From: Noviherbaspirillum suwonense
Lineage (GTDB): Bacteria; Pseudomonadota; Gammaproteobacteria; Burkholderiales; Burkholderiaceae_D
NCBI RefSeq assembly: GCF_900182955.1
Contig: NZ_FXUL01000008.1
Span: forward strand, 62,001 to 126,000
Length of the DNA: 64,000 bases
Reading direction: 5' to 3'
Position numbers and translations under genes: made by a program. The notes beneath the pieces are model-generated. The model was given only the letters and a program-made list of their open reading frames with translations, had not been told where the DNA came from and made no database searches. Positions 8,061 to 18,116 of this stretch are shown here, one piece after another (within the stretch, counting starts at the first letter, position 1; each line of letters opens with the position of its first letter).

Positions 8061-9458
8061 ATGAGCACGCAAGCCGCCGTCACCGCAGCCGACCTTCCGC
8101 AAACCTCCCCCTGGCCCACGTTCTGGATCGCCAGCATCGCCGTGCTGCTGGTGTCGATCGACACCACGGTGCTGTATGCGGCGTTCGGAGCACTGCGGCA
8201 AGGCTTTCCCGACGGATCGGCAGCCGACCTGTCCTGGGTGCTCAACGCCTACACGGTGACCTATGCGGCGATGCTGATTCCCGCTGGCGGACTGGCGGAC
8301 GTCCACGGCCGCAAGCGCATGTTCTTGCTCGGCGCCGCCATCTTCATCGCCGGCTCGGCTGCCTGCGGCGCGGCCGGCTCGATCGGCCTGCTGATCGCGG
8401 CCCGGGTCGTGCAGGCCGCCGGCGCCGCCCTGCTGACGCCCGCTTCCCTGTCGCTGATCCTCGACGCCTTCCCCCAGAACAAGCGCGCGGTAGCGGTCAG
8501 CCTGTGGGGCGCGGTCGGCGGCATGGCGGCGGCGATCGGTCCGAGCCTCGGCTCGCTCATCGTCGACAGCATGGGCTGGCGCTGGGCGTTCTACATCAAC
8601 CTGCCGATCGGCGCCGTGTCGCTGATACTCGGATATGTCCGGCTGCAGGAATCCCGTATCGCGGGCAAGGTGCAGCATGTCGACCTGGTCGGCATGCTGC
8701 TGCTGGTGATCAGCGTCGGCGCCGCGGCGCTGGCACTGACCCAATCCGAATCGCCGGACTGGTCGCGCCAGACCATACAACTCATCGCGGGAACCGCCGC
8801 GCTGTGCCTGATCGCCTTCATCGCCTGGGCTGCGAACGCGCGGCACCCGCTGGTCGACCTGAATCTATTCCGCAGTCCGACTTACAGCGCGGTCAACCTG
8901 GCGACGCTGAGCTTCGCGATAGCGTTTTCGATGATGTTTTTTGCGTTCTTTTCGTACATGACCATCATCTGGGGCTACAGCCTGCCGCTTGCCGGCATAG
9001 CGGTCACGCCCGGTCCGCTGCTGGTGGTGCCGACCGCGATCATCAGCGGGCGCATCGCAGCACGCATCGGCCATCGCCCCGGCTTGGTGATCGGGTCTAT
9101 CGTCTACGCATCAAGCGGACTGTGGCTGGCGCTGGTGCCGGGAACCGCGCCCGCCTACTGGACGCAGTGGTTTCCCGGGCTGCTGCTCAGCGGCATAGGC
9201 GTCGGCATGGTGCTGCCGTCGCTGTCCGGCGCCGCAACCGCGCGTCTGCCGCAAAACCAGTATGGCGTCGGCAGTGCGGTCAACCAGGCCGTCAGGCAGA
9301 TCGGCTCGGTGCTCGGGGTCGCGCTGACGGTGGTGCTGATCGGCCAGGAAAGCGTGGTCCGCGCAGACTTCACGACGCTCTACAGCCTGCATGCGATGCT
9401 GGCGCTCGTCACCGGCGTGTTCTGTTTGCTGGTGAACACGCGGCCCAAAGTGCAATAG
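8061..9458 (+). CDS. MFS drug efflux transporter, DHA2 family
   Basis: A 465-aa inner-membrane proton antiporter of the 14-helix drug:H+ antiporter class. Motif A is visible as 'GGLADVHGRKRMFLLG' after the second helix. 'GAVGGMAAAIGPSLGSLIVD' corresponds to the antiporter motif C. A central hydrophilic segment around 'QSESPDWSRQ' separates the two halves. The protein follows a TetR gene with a shared operator, so it is probably induced by the pump's substrate. The start ATG gives MSTQAAVTAADLP, with GGAGC a few bases upstream. The substrate is unknown. Confidence 0.92.
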   Translation: MSTQAAVTAADLPQTSPWPTFWIASIAVLLVSIDTTVLYAAFGALRQGFPDGSAADLSWVLNAYTVTYAAMLIPAGGLADVHGRKRMFLLGAAIFIAGSAACGAAGSIGLLIAARVVQAAGAALLTPASLSLILDAFPQNKRAVAVSLWGAVGGMAAAIGPSLGSLIVDSMGWRWAFYINLPIGAVSLILGYVRLQESRIAGKVQHVDLVGMLLLVISVGAAALALTQSESPDWSRQTIQLIAGTAALCLIAFIAWAANARHPLVDLNLFRSPTYSAVNLATLSFAIAFSMMFFAFFSYMTIIWGYSLPLAGIAVTPGPLLVVPTAIISGRIAARIGHRPGLVIGSIVYASSGLWLALVPGTAPAYWTQWFPGLLLSGIGVGMVLPSLSGAATARLPQNQYGVGSAVNQAVRQIGSVLGVALTVVLIGQESVVRADFTTLYSLHAMLALVTGVFCLLVNTRPKVQ

Positions 9459-9633
9459 CCGGGCGGTTGCGCCGGGAGGATTGCGTTGCCCGGCACCGGC
9501 CATGACATCGCCCTTCAAGGAACCATTGCCTCGGCACGGTAACGCAAGCCATGCAACTGATTCTCTTAAACGCCGCCGGCCGGTTTAATACTGCGCCGGC
9601 CGCCGACCATGATCAATTAAAGGAGCTGGCAAG

Positions 9634-9921
9634 ATGGCAACTACGAATGACGAGCAGGCAACGCAACCGGCACTCCCACCCGTAACGCCGCCAGCCGCCC
9701 TGCTGACCGAGGACGATATGGACGCAGTATCAGCCGGCGATGGCGGCCCAGCCTCGGTGCCCTTCTGCGGGATCAAACCGAGCAGGAGGGCGACAACGCA
9801 GAAACTGGTGGACGACATCTACGCGGACGGCGGCACGGTAAATTCCGTCGACTACGAAACCGGAAAAATTAATTTCACCCTGGGCCCGGGAATTCCGGCG
9901 CCCGAAATACCGCGGGATTAA
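9634..9921 (+). CDS. Putative double-glycine-type peptide precursor
   Basis: A 95-aa small protein with a strong ribosome-binding site (AAAGGAGC, about 8 bases before the ATG). The segment 'LLTEDDMDAVSAGDGG' (residues 23-38) fits the double-glycine leader pattern L(-12), D(-8), M(-7), V(-4) ending in AG at residues 34-35. The core that would be released carries one Cys and is otherwise Asp/Gly/Pro rich. The region before residue 20 is Pro/Ala/Gln rich. It differs from the 35.5 and 60.7 kb peptides and lacks their promoter unit. No modification enzyme or exporter lies next to it. Function is unknown; the leader reading is inference. Confidence 0.5.
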   Translation: MATTNDEQATQPALPPVTPPAALLTEDDMDAVSAGDGGPASVPFCGIKPSRRATTQKLVDDIYADGGTVNSVDYETGKINFTLGPGIPAPEIPRD

Positions 9922-10639
9922 GGCGATCGCTGCATTCCGGGGAAAACCCAGCACCCTCCACACTTAATCTCGCGGCCAACACCATTTCCATACGGGGCAG
10001 GCAACAAGCCCCGCTTCCCTCTCGTCAGGCTGCCGCCGCCGACGCATTCCCATTTCCATCCGACCAATTTCGGTAGTTCAAGAACGCGTAGCCCTAACCA
10101 AAGTGAAGCTGCCTGCATCGTTCCAAAGCCCCAGGCTTGAACCATTCGTCATTTCCCCTAAGACCGCCACGCAGTTTTCGACGCCCAACATCCCCTAACC
10201 CGATCTAAACCCACAATCCGAATTAACGCCAAACGACGTTACGATCCCGCGGGCAAAGGAAATCCTCTTACTAAACTGCGCAACGAACTCGAACTTTGAT
10301 GCCAACAAATTAGAAGCCATTCAATCTTCAAAAAATTGGCTCGTTCACAGATACCGACACACGTCGTACACAAAAATGGACAAAGACAACCTCCAGAAAA
10401 TAACGGCGTTTGCCGTTAGTACGAAATTTGTGCTTTGGCCTTACGTTCAGGCGGCGGTTCAAGTCAGTTCAATTAGGGAAGCTGGTACTGGCCTTTAAGT
10501 ACTGGCTTTACTGTGCCGGCCTTTGTGTCCTGCCCTCCTCTCCTCGCGCGGCTCGCCTTGGCTATAATCGCCACGGGAAAACCTCCTTCGACAACGGCAG
10601 GACGCCGGTTCACGGTGTAATTACAAAAAGGAACAAGAA
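9922..10639. other. Long non-coding stretch
   Basis: About 720 bp with lower GC than its surroundings and no reading frame with credible protein character. The short frames here have no ribosome-binding site and read as random sequence. A conventional promoter for the downstream SDR gene probably lies in the last 150 bp. I see no repeats, tRNA or hairpin of note. Confidence 0.5.
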
Positions 10640-11416
10640 ATGGAACGCAAAGTCGCAGTCGTCACAGGCTCATCCTCGGGAATCGGGGCGGCAACGGTCA
10701 GGCTGTTTGCCGGGAATGGCTATAACGTCGTGATCAATTATTCCCGCAATCCAGATCCGGCGAATGCGGTTGCCGACGAATGCCGTGCGCTTGGCGCCGA
10801 TGTGCTGGTGATCCAGGCCAACGTCGCGGACGATGCGCAGTGCCGCGCGCTGGCGCAGGCGGTGGAGGAAAAATGGGGACGCTGCGATGCGCTCGTCAAC
10901 AATGCCGGCACCACGAAATTTGTCGCTGCCGGTAATCTCGAGGGCCTCTCCGGGCAGGATTTCCACGATATCTACTCGGTCAACGTGGTCGGCGCCTACC
11001 AGATGATTCGCGCGCTGGCGCCGCTGATGAAGAAGAATCCCGGCGCGGGCATCGTCAATATCTCGTCCGTTGCCGCGGTGATGGGCGTCGGCTCCAGCGT
11101 CGCGTACATGGCGTCGAAAGGCGCGCTCAATGCAATGACATTTGGCCTCGCCCGTGCGCTGGGCCCGGAGATCCGGGTCAATGCGATCGGCCCCGGCATG
11201 GTGGAAACGCCATGGCTGCAGAACGGTCTCGGGGCCGAGCAATATGACGCAAGGCGGCAGGCTTACCGGTCCGCGACGCCGCTGGCAGAAACCATACAGC
11301 CGGAAGATGTGGCCGACGCCGCTTACTGGCTCTGCGCCGGCGCCCGCAAGACCACCGGCGAGTTCATGCTGGTGGACAGCGGCTTCGTCAAGTATTCCAC
11401 CCTGCCCCGCTCCTGA
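10640..11416 (+). CDS. Short-chain dehydrogenase/reductase
   Basis: A 258-aa NAD(P)-dependent oxidoreductase of the classical SDR family. The Rossmann nucleotide site is 'VTGSSSGIGAATV' (TGxxxGIG, near residues 8-18). 'LVNNAGT' is the NNAG motif. The catalytic Ser is in 'IVNISSVAAV' and the Tyr-Lys pair in 'VAYMASKGAL'. 'VNAIGPGMVETPW' is the usual segment after the active site. Length is normal. AAGGAAC precedes the ATG. It stands alone, so the substrate cannot be guessed. Confidence 0.92.
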   Translation: MERKVAVVTGSSSGIGAATVRLFAGNGYNVVINYSRNPDPANAVADECRALGADVLVIQANVADDAQCRALAQAVEEKWGRCDALVNNAGTTKFVAAGNLEGLSGQDFHDIYSVNVVGAYQMIRALAPLMKKNPGAGIVNISSVAAVMGVGSSVAYMASKGALNAMTFGLARALGPEIRVNAIGPGMVETPWLQNGLGAEQYDARRQAYRSATPLAETIQPEDVADAAYWLCAGARKTTGEFMLVDSGFVKYSTLPRS

Positions 11417-11495
11417 CGCCCGGCGCAATCATGGCGAGGGACGATGGAAAGAGGTCACGGCAGGCAATCGCGTTCCAAGGACCCACGGCCAGCGT

Positions 11496-13400
11496 TCAGG
11501 CGCTGACGGCCAGGTCGATTTCCTGCGCGTCGCAAACCATGTTGCGCCCGCCCGCCTTGGCGGCGTACAGGGCCTGGTCGGCACGCCCGACCAAACTGGC
11601 GCCGACCGGCTGCCTGTCGTCCGCGTCCATCGCATGCAGGCCGATGCTGACGGTTACCACCCCGGCCGGATTGCCCTGGTGCGGCAGCGCAGTGGCGACC
11701 AGCGCCGCGCGCACTTCCTCGGCCAGCATCCGTGCGCCGGCATAACCGGTATTCCCGAGCAGGATCGCGAATTCCTCGCCGCCATAGCGCGCCACCAGGT
11801 CGCCCGGACGTTTGGCATGGCGCTGCAGCAGGCGCGCAACCTGGCGCAGGCATTCGTCTCCGGCGGGATGGCCATAACGGTCGTTGTAGCTCTTGAAGTA
11901 ATCGACATCGATCATCAGCAGTGAAAGCGCCATGCCGCCGCGTACCAGCCGCGCGCTTTCCTGCGCCAGCGCCTGGTCGAAACGGCGACGGTTCGCGACG
12001 CCGGTCAGTGCATCCTGGCCGCTGAGCGCGAGCAGTTGCGCGTTGCTTTCCTGGAGTACGGTCTTCGCATTCCGCAAATGTTGTTCGGCTTCCTTCTGGA
12101 CGGTAATGTCGGTGCGTATCGCGACATACTGGTACGGCCTGCCGTCGGCGTCGAGGAAAGGCACCACGGTGGAACTGGTCCAGTACAGGCTGCCGCCCTT
12201 TGCCCGGTTGCAGGTGTCGCCGCGCCAGACCTGGCCGGCGGCGATCGTGTCGCGGATGTTCTGCATGAAGTCCGGCGAATGGAAGCCCGACGCCACGATG
12301 CCCGCGTCCTGTCCAAGCAGTTCGGCGCGGCTGTAGCGGGATATGCTGCAGAAGCGGTCATTGACATAGACGATCTTGTGATCCGTGTCGGTGATCGCCA
12401 GGATCGCATGCTCGTCGAGCGCAAGCTCCAGGTTCTTCACCTTCGCATACGACTCCTTCAGCTGCTTTTTCGCCCTCGTCTGCGCGCGCACCTGGCGCAC
12501 CAGCGTCGCGCCGCCCAACGCGACCAGGCAGATCAGCCCGAACACGAACCCGGCCTGGACCATCATCCGCATCCGCCATCCGGCCAGGGAGTCCGTTACC
12601 GGAACCGCGGCGAGCACCACCAGCGGATAGCCCGCCAGCCGCCGATACGCGTACTGACGCTCGATGCCATCGAGGGGCGACACCTCCGTGACCGTGCCAT
12701 TGGAAAATCGTGCCAGATAGGTGCGGAACAACTCGGTCTCGGCAAGGCTGCTGCCGATCAGCCGCGAGACGTCCGGGCGGCGCGCCACCAGTTCGCCGGA
12801 CATCAGGTTCATGCCGATCAGGCCGCGCTCGCCCACGCTGAATTGTTGATGGTAGAGACTGAAATGGGTGATCCTGATGTTCGCCACCACCACGCCGCCG
12901 AAACGGCCGTCGGCTGTTTGAATACGGCGCGAAAGCGGGATGACCCAGTCCCCCGCTGCCCGGCTCTGCTCGGGTGGACCGACATGCGCAACCCGGCCGG
13001 CCCGGTCCCTGTGATAGAGGAAGGCGCTCCGCGATGCCGGATCGAGGCGGCCCGGCGCCGACGAGTTGGCCACTTCGCTCCCATGGGCATCGAACACCAG
13101 CAGGCTGTCCAGCTGTTTTTGCTGCGCCACTTTCTGGAGCAGAACGCCACGCAAACGGCTGGGCGCAACAACCACCGGCCATGCGTCTTCGATGCGCTCC
13201 ACGATGTCCAGCACCACGGTGTCGGTCTGGCTGAAGGTCGCATCGGCCTGCTGGGCCAGCGAATACGCCAGGTTTTCCATCGCCTTCCGGTCGTTTTCCA
13301 GCCACTGGCGGCGCGCGCTCCACCCAAGCAGCGCGGTTGAAACGACCAGTGCGACGCAGACCAGGATGATCAGCAGGGTCAGCGAGCGGGCCAGGGACAT
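11496..13400 (-). CDS. CACHE-PAS-GGDEF diguanylate cyclase
   Basis: A membrane receptor of about 634 aa that makes cyclic di-GMP. Order: N-terminal transmembrane helix (LTLLIILVCVALVVSTALLG), a periplasmic double-CACHE-like sensor, a second helix, a PAS domain ('ILAITDTDHKIVYVNDRF'), a PAC segment, and a C-terminal GGDEF domain. The active site is RYGGEEF, and RPGD five residues upstream is a good product-inhibition I-site. 'DALTGVANRRRFD' marks the domain start. I choose the ATG that gives MSLARSLTLL, with GAGAG upstream; an in-frame ATG at 13448 is possible. It is convergent with the SDR gene. The sensed ligand is not visible. Confidence 0.9.
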   Translation of the reverse strand: MSLARSLTLLIILVCVALVVSTALLGWSARRQWLENDRKAMENLAYSLAQQADATFSQTDTVVLDIVERIEDAWPVVVAPSRLRGVLLQKVAQQKQLDSLLVFDAHGSEVANSSAPGRLDPASRSAFLYHRDRAGRVAHVGPPEQSRAAGDWVIPLSRRIQTADGRFGGVVVANIRITHFSLYHQQFSVGERGLIGMNLMSGELVARRPDVSRLIGSSLAETELFRTYLARFSNGTVTEVSPLDGIERQYAYRRLAGYPLVVLAAVPVTDSLAGWRMRMMVQAGFVFGLICLVALGGATLVRQVRAQTRAKKQLKESYAKVKNLELALDEHAILAITDTDHKIVYVNDRFCSISRYSRAELLGQDAGIVASGFHSPDFMQNIRDTIAAGQVWRGDTCNRAKGGSLYWTSSTVVPFLDADGRPYQYVAIRTDITVQKEAEQHLRNAKTVLQESNAQLLALSGQDALTGVANRRRFDQALAQESARLVRGGMALSLLMIDVDYFKSYNDRYGHPAGDECLRQVARLLQRHAKRPGDLVARYGGEEFAILLGNTGYAGARMLAEEVRAALVATALPHQGNPAGVVTVSIGLHAMDADDRQPVGASLVGRADQALYAAKAGGRNMVCDAQEIDLAVSA

Positions 13401-13813
13401 CGGGCTGCTCTCAGAGAGGCGTGACGGGAGGAATTGGAGACGGGGCATTCGGTATCCGTACGTGAATTCCGGCAAGGGTAGCAAAAATGCCCGGCGAGAA
13501 TTCGTTGATCAGAGGCAATTTCATGGCCTATCTCCCGCGTTAGGCCGGTCAGGGACGGAGCGCTGCATGGCCGGCGGCCCGGCTGTGGTTCACACCGAGT
13601 CTCGGCTGGCAGTAAAGGATCCGGCTTCCAGTTCCGGACAATCGATAAAAGGACTGCGGGGCCAAGTATTTTGGTCGGCCTGGAACCATTATTAGGTTTC
13701 ATTTACTTAGTTAGCCCATTCGACTTGCAGGTTTTGTCATGCCGTAACTGGCGGGTTGGCAGCAGCCACAGATACCGCCGATTTCCATTTTTTCCAGGAA
13801 AGGCCATCAACGC
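13401..13813. other. Intergenic region between divergent genes
   Basis: About 410 bp between the divergent cyclase and tpsA genes. It must hold both promoters. The part near 13690-13735 is AT-richer. No convincing gene, repeat or operator was seen. Confidence 0.4.
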
Positions 13814-16800
13814 ATGAACCGGATCCACCGCCACGGAGGCCGAATCGCCAGCGGTCGCAGCAGCCGCAGCCGCCACGCCGCATATGCGCTGATATTCCTG
13901 ACCATTGCCGCCGGATCACTGCTTTCGCCGCTGCCGGCGCGCGCCGCGCCGGATGGCGGCGTCATCAAGGCTGGCACAGGCAGCATCGCCCAGCAGGGCA
14001 ACACCACCATCATCACCCAGACCACCGCCCAGCAGCCCGCCCGCATGATCATCGACTGGAACGGCTTTTCTTCGACGGCTGGCGAATCCATCGTATTCCA
14101 GCAGCCCAACGCGGCGGCGATTGCGCTGAACCGCATCACCGGCGCCAGCCCCAGCCAGTTGCTGGGCAGCCTCACCGCCAATGGCCAGGTATTCATCCTC
14201 AACCCGAACGGCATCTTTTTCGGTGCCGGCGCGCAGGTCAATGTGCGCGGCCTGCTCGCCTCGACGCTCGACATCGACAACACCGCTTTCCTGGGCGGCA
14301 TAAACATGCTGCAGCCACCAAGCTCCGGCAAGATCGTCAACCAGGGCATGCTCAAGGCCAGCGACGGCGGCTACGTGGCCCTTGTTGCCGAGAGAGTGAC
14401 GAACGACGCTTTCATCTCGGCCCGCAAGGGCGATGTGCTGCTCGCGTCCGGCAACAAGGTCACGCTGCGTATCGATGGCGGCAGCCTGCTTGGCTACAGC
14501 GTGGACGTCGGCACCGCGGCGGCGCTGATCGAGAACACGCCGCGGGGCTTCATCAGCGCCAGCGGCGGACGGGTGGTGCTGGAAAGCAGGGCGGAAGACG
14601 CCCTCAGCAAGGCCGCCGTCAACCAGCTCGGCGTAATCGAGGCGCAGACGCTCGAAGGCAGCGCGGGCAGCATCAGGCTGGTCGGCGACCGGATCGTGGG
14701 CGACGTGCTGTTGACCGGAACGCTCGACGCCTCCGCCCCGGGCGGCGGAGATGGCGGAGCCATCTCGATCAGCGGGGCTCGGGTCAACATCGCCGACAGC
14801 GCGCGTATCAGCATGGCTGCAGGCGGCCAGCCCGGCGCGCTGGCGATTGACGCGAACGACGTCGACATCATCGCGCCTCAAGCGGCGCTCCCGGAGGGAA
14901 CCGGCTCGTCGATCTCCGCCCCGGCACTGGCCGCAGCGCTGGGCACCGGCAACGTGTCTGTCATTTCGACAGCCGACACCGCCCGCGCCAGCCCGGGTGA
15001 CCTCAATGTGAATGGCGAAGTCGCCTGGTTTGGCAACCGCCTGGTCTTGCAGGCGGACCAGAACATCAACCTGAACGCGTCGATGAAAGGAAATAAGCTA
15101 ATTCTCAATTATGGCCAGGCCAGCGCCGAAGGCGGCGGCGCGGACTATAACCTGAACAATGGCGCCAAGGTCGACCTGTATCCCTCCATCGATGACGCCA
15201 ACGGCTTCTTCATGACGCAGAAAGGCAGCAATCGCGCCAACCTCCGGCACTACGACATCATCTCCAGCCTGGGCCCGGATGCCAGCAGCCCGTCTCCCGG
15301 CAACCTGCAGGGCGCACTTCCCACGACCGCCACGGGCTATTACGTGCTTGGCACGGATATCGATGCCAGCGCGACGAAAGGCTGGGACGGAAACGCCGGT
15401 TTCAGGCCGCTCGGACAGTTGAATGGCGTATTCGACGGATTGGGACACAAGATCACCGACCTCACGATCAACCGGCCGTCGAATTCAACGCAGGGGCTGT
15501 TCACCAGCCTTGGCGCGGGCGCGGCGGTCCGCAACCTGGGCATGACAAACGTATCGATTAGCGGCGGCGACGCTGTCGGCGCCGTGGCCGGGAACAGCGC
15601 GGGGACGATCCGCAACGTCTATGTGACAGGAAAAATCAGCGGGCGGCGCCAGGCCGGTGGACTTGTCGGCATCAACGCAGGCAGCCTGGCCAACGTGTAT
15701 TCACGTGCGGCCGTGGCCGGCACCGAAATCATCGGTGGACTGGTCGGAGCAAACACCGGCGGCATCCGCGACAGTTATGCGCAGGGGAGCGTAAACGGGC
15801 AGTCATCGGTCGGCGGCCTGGTCGGCGCGTCGGCATCCGGTTCGACCCTGCAAAATTCCTATGCTACCGGCGCGGTCACAGGCGCGGACGCCGCCACGAC
15901 CCATGGCCTGGTCGGGACCGCCACTGCCGGCACGGTATCCGACAGTTATTGGAATAGCGACAGCATTGCCGACGGCGGCACCGACCAGAAGGCGCCGGGC
16001 GTCGGCGAAGGCAGGACCGGCGCGCAGATGCGCCAGGCCGCGACATTCAGCAACTGGAACCTCGCCGCCACGGGTGGCGCAGGCAAGGTCTGGCGCATCT
16101 ACGAAGGCGACGGCATGCCGCTGCTGCGCAGCTTCCTTGCGCCGCTCGCGCTGGCCCCGGCAAGCACCGTCGAATATTCGGGGAAGGTCCAGAAGAACCC
16201 CGACGTCCCCACCGAAGCCGGCCGCAGCGGCACGGCTGCCTCCGGGCGCGATGCCGGCACCTACCGGCCCGTATCCGACCAGCAGGGATACGACATCAGC
16301 AACGGCGAACTGGTCATCACGCCGAAGCCGCTCGACATCGGCGCGTCGATCGGGACGAAGGTCTATGACGGCACGACGACCGCGACAGCCACTTTTACGG
16401 ACAACCGGGTAGCCGATGACAATTTCACCATCGACCACACCTCGGCCGACTTCGACAACAAGAATGTCGGGAATGGAAAGAACGTGTCTGTCGGCGGCAT
16501 CAGGCTCGCCGGCAAAGATGCCGCTAATTACCGCTACCGGTCGGCGGTGGACGCAAAGGGCAACATCACGCCGCGCGGACTGGCATTGACGTTCAGCGCG
16601 GCGGACAAGGACTACGACGGCACGACGACCGCGGCCGCGTCGGTTTCGGGCAACCAGATCCGCACGGACGACCTGTCCATCAAGGCGACCGCGCGCTTCG
16701 ACGACAGGAATGCCGGCGTCGGGAAAACGGTCAGGGTGACGGGCCTGCAGCTCGGCGGCGCGGATGCCGGCAATTACACGTATATCCAGCCCGGCACGAC

Positions 16801-17788
16801 GACGGCCGGCATCAGGCCGCGCCTGCTCGAGCTGAGCGCAACAGCCGCCGACAAGGTCTACGACGGCACTGCTTCCGCAGTCGCGGTTGTGAAGGACAAC
16901 CGCATCGCCGGCGATGCGCTGGTCATCGATCAGGTGGCGCGCTTCAGCGACAAGAATGCCGGTGAAGGGAAAAAGGTAACCGTGTCCGGCATCGCGGTGA
17001 CTGGCGCCGATGCGGCCAACTATCGCTACGCGGCGCAGACCTTGCAGGCCACGGCCGGCATCGCGCGCCGAGCGCTTGCCATCACGGCGACGGCCGCCGA
17101 CAAGGCCTACGACGGCACGACCCGGGCGTCCGCCGCGCTTGCGGACAACCGGCTGGCCGGCGATGCGGTCAACCCCACCTTCGCGAGCGCGGGCTTCGTC
17201 GACAAGAATGCCGGTCGCCTGAAGACCGTCACTGTCTCGGGCATCGCCCTCGACGGCGCCGACGCCGGGAATTACCAGGCGAACGCAAGCGCAACGGCCA
17301 GCGCGAGCATATCGCCGCTCGGGCTCGTGATCAGCGCGAACCCGGACGTCCGGAATGCCGGCGGCCCGCCCTACCAGGGCGGCAACGGCGTCAGCTACGC
17401 CGGCTTCCTGCCCGGCGAAACCGCCGCAGTGCTGGGCGGGCGATTGCAGTACGGCGGAACTGCCCAGGGCGCGGTCCGGCAAGGCAGCTACCGCATCACC
17501 CCGGGCGGGCTGAGCAGCGTTAACTATGCGCTGACATTTGTGGACGGCATGCTGACCCTGCAGCCTGCGCCGCCGGTACCCGTGACACCCCCGGCGCCTT
17601 CAGCGCCGTCGCTGCCCACTGCACTGTCGAACGCCAGCCTCGCCGCCGCCGAAATACATCGGACGATGCCGCTGCCCGCGGTGCATGCCGGCCGCGCCGA
17701 CCCGTTGCGCGTTACCGACTGCGGCCTCCGGATGCCGGAAAACATGCTGACTGGCGGCTGCCAGTCCGATGAGCAGCCATCCGAATAA
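13814..17788 (+). CDS. Two-partner secretion exoprotein (TpsA) with GLUG and YDG repeats
   Basis: A 1324-aa secreted adhesin-like protein. After an extended signal peptide ending in ARAA, residues about 45-170 form the filamentous-haemagglutinin N-terminal TPS domain ('FILNPNGIFFGAGAQVNVRGLLAST' includes the NPNGI hallmark). A beta-helical middle follows, then GLUG motifs at about residues 585-695 ('GGLVG' repeated). Four YDG-type repeats start near residues 851, 932, 1014 and 1097, about 82 residues apart, each with YDGT and a closing 'GAD/KDAxNY' segment. An MBG-like unit and a Pro-rich tail end the protein. The C-terminus has a CxL...C pair often seen in such adhesins. Its transporter gene follows 328 bp downstream. 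Confidence 0.93.
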   Translation: MNRIHRHGGRIASGRSSRSRHAAYALIFLTIAAGSLLSPLPARAAPDGGVIKAGTGSIAQQGNTTIITQTTAQQPARMIIDWNGFSSTAGESIVFQQPNAAAIALNRITGASPSQLLGSLTANGQVFILNPNGIFFGAGAQVNVRGLLASTLDIDNTAFLGGINMLQPPSSGKIVNQGMLKASDGGYVALVAERVTNDAFISARKGDVLLASGNKVTLRIDGGSLLGYSVDVGTAAALIENTPRGFISASGGRVVLESRAEDALSKAAVNQLGVIEAQTLEGSAGSIRLVGDRIVGDVLLTGTLDASAPGGGDGGAISISGARVNIADSARISMAAGGQPGALAIDANDVDIIAPQAALPEGTGSSISAPALAAALGTGNVSVISTADTARASPGDLNVNGEVAWFGNRLVLQADQNINLNASMKGNKLILNYGQASAEGGGADYNLNNGAKVDLYPSIDDANGFFMTQKGSNRANLRHYDIISSLGPDASSPSPGNLQGALPTTATGYYVLGTDIDASATKGWDGNAGFRPLGQLNGVFDGLGHKITDLTINRPSNSTQGLFTSLGAGAAVRNLGMTNVSISGGDAVGAVAGNSAGTIRNVYVTGKISGRRQAGGLVGINAGSLANVYSRAAVAGTEIIGGLVGANTGGIRDSYAQGSVNGQSSVGGLVGASASGSTLQNSYATGAVTGADAATTHGLVGTATAGTVSDSYWNSDSIADGGTDQKAPGVGEGRTGAQMRQAATFSNWNLAATGGAGKVWRIYEGDGMPLLRSFLAPLALAPASTVEYSGKVQKNPDVPTEAGRSGTAASGRDAGTYRPVSDQQGYDISNGELVITPKPLDIGASIGTKVYDGTTTATATFTDNRVADDNFTIDHTSADFDNKNVGNGKNVSVGGIRLAGKDAANYRYRSAVDAKGNITPRGLALTFSAADKDYDGTTTAAASVSGNQIRTDDLSIKATARFDDRNAGVGKTVRVTGLQLGGADAGNYTYIQPGTTTAGIRPRLLELSATAADKVYDGTASAVAVVKDNRIAGDALVIDQVARFSDKNAGEGKKVTVSGIAVTGADAANYRYAAQTLQATAGIARRALAITATAADKAYDGTTRASAALADNRLAGDAVNPTFASAGFVDKNAGRLKTVTVSGIALDGADAGNYQANASATASASISPLGLVISANPDVRNAGGPPYQGGNGVSYAGFLPGETAAVLGGRLQYGGTAQGAVRQGSYRITPGGLSSVNYALTFVDGMLTLQPAPPVPVTPPAPSAPSLPTALSNASLAAAEIHRTMPLPAVHAGRADPLRVTDCGLRMPENMLTGGCQSDEQPSE

Positions 17789-18116
17789 AGTCGGCGGCGA
17801 GCCTGGCCCGGTCCGCGGACGGGGTCGGATCCGCAGCAGGGTGTGAATCGGAAGCGAACACTTGTCTAACTGGAACTTGCTCGATGCTTTTTCTACTTAA
17901 CACTTCGTTCCATTCAAAGCGGCTCAGCGCCATCCCCCACGATGCAATTCCCAGTCCGCGAACCCGCCTCACCCCTCTTCCATGCCCGGCCCTCCTCCGC
18001 GGGTTCCACGCTTTCGCTGCCGCCCGATCTGCCCCATCCGCTTTATTCGCCCCATTCGCCCCCATTGCGCCGGAACCCCAGTCGCTGTCCCTGCTGTTCC
18101 ACCCTGCCCAGACACC
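17789..18116. other. Intergenic region between tpsA and tpsB
   Basis: About 330 bp, unusually pyrimidine-rich on the plus strand from 17940 on (runs of CCC and CCATTCGCCCC). It contains a short GC-rich dyad near 17810. In-frame extension of tpsB into this stretch has no ribosome-binding site and looks like low-complexity Pro/Arg, so I treat it as non-coding. Confidence 0.4.

Noticed and set aside
9529-9546. GGCACGGTAACGC upstream of the 9634 peptide as a sigma-54 promoter
   Set aside because: Only 9 bases separate GG and GC; sigma-54 promoters need 10. The gene also lacks the GACAGTTG element.
15803-17482. A 559-codon minus-strand frame inside tpsA
   Set aside because: Antisense to the YDG repeats; the repeated composition keeps it open. 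No start site or family support.
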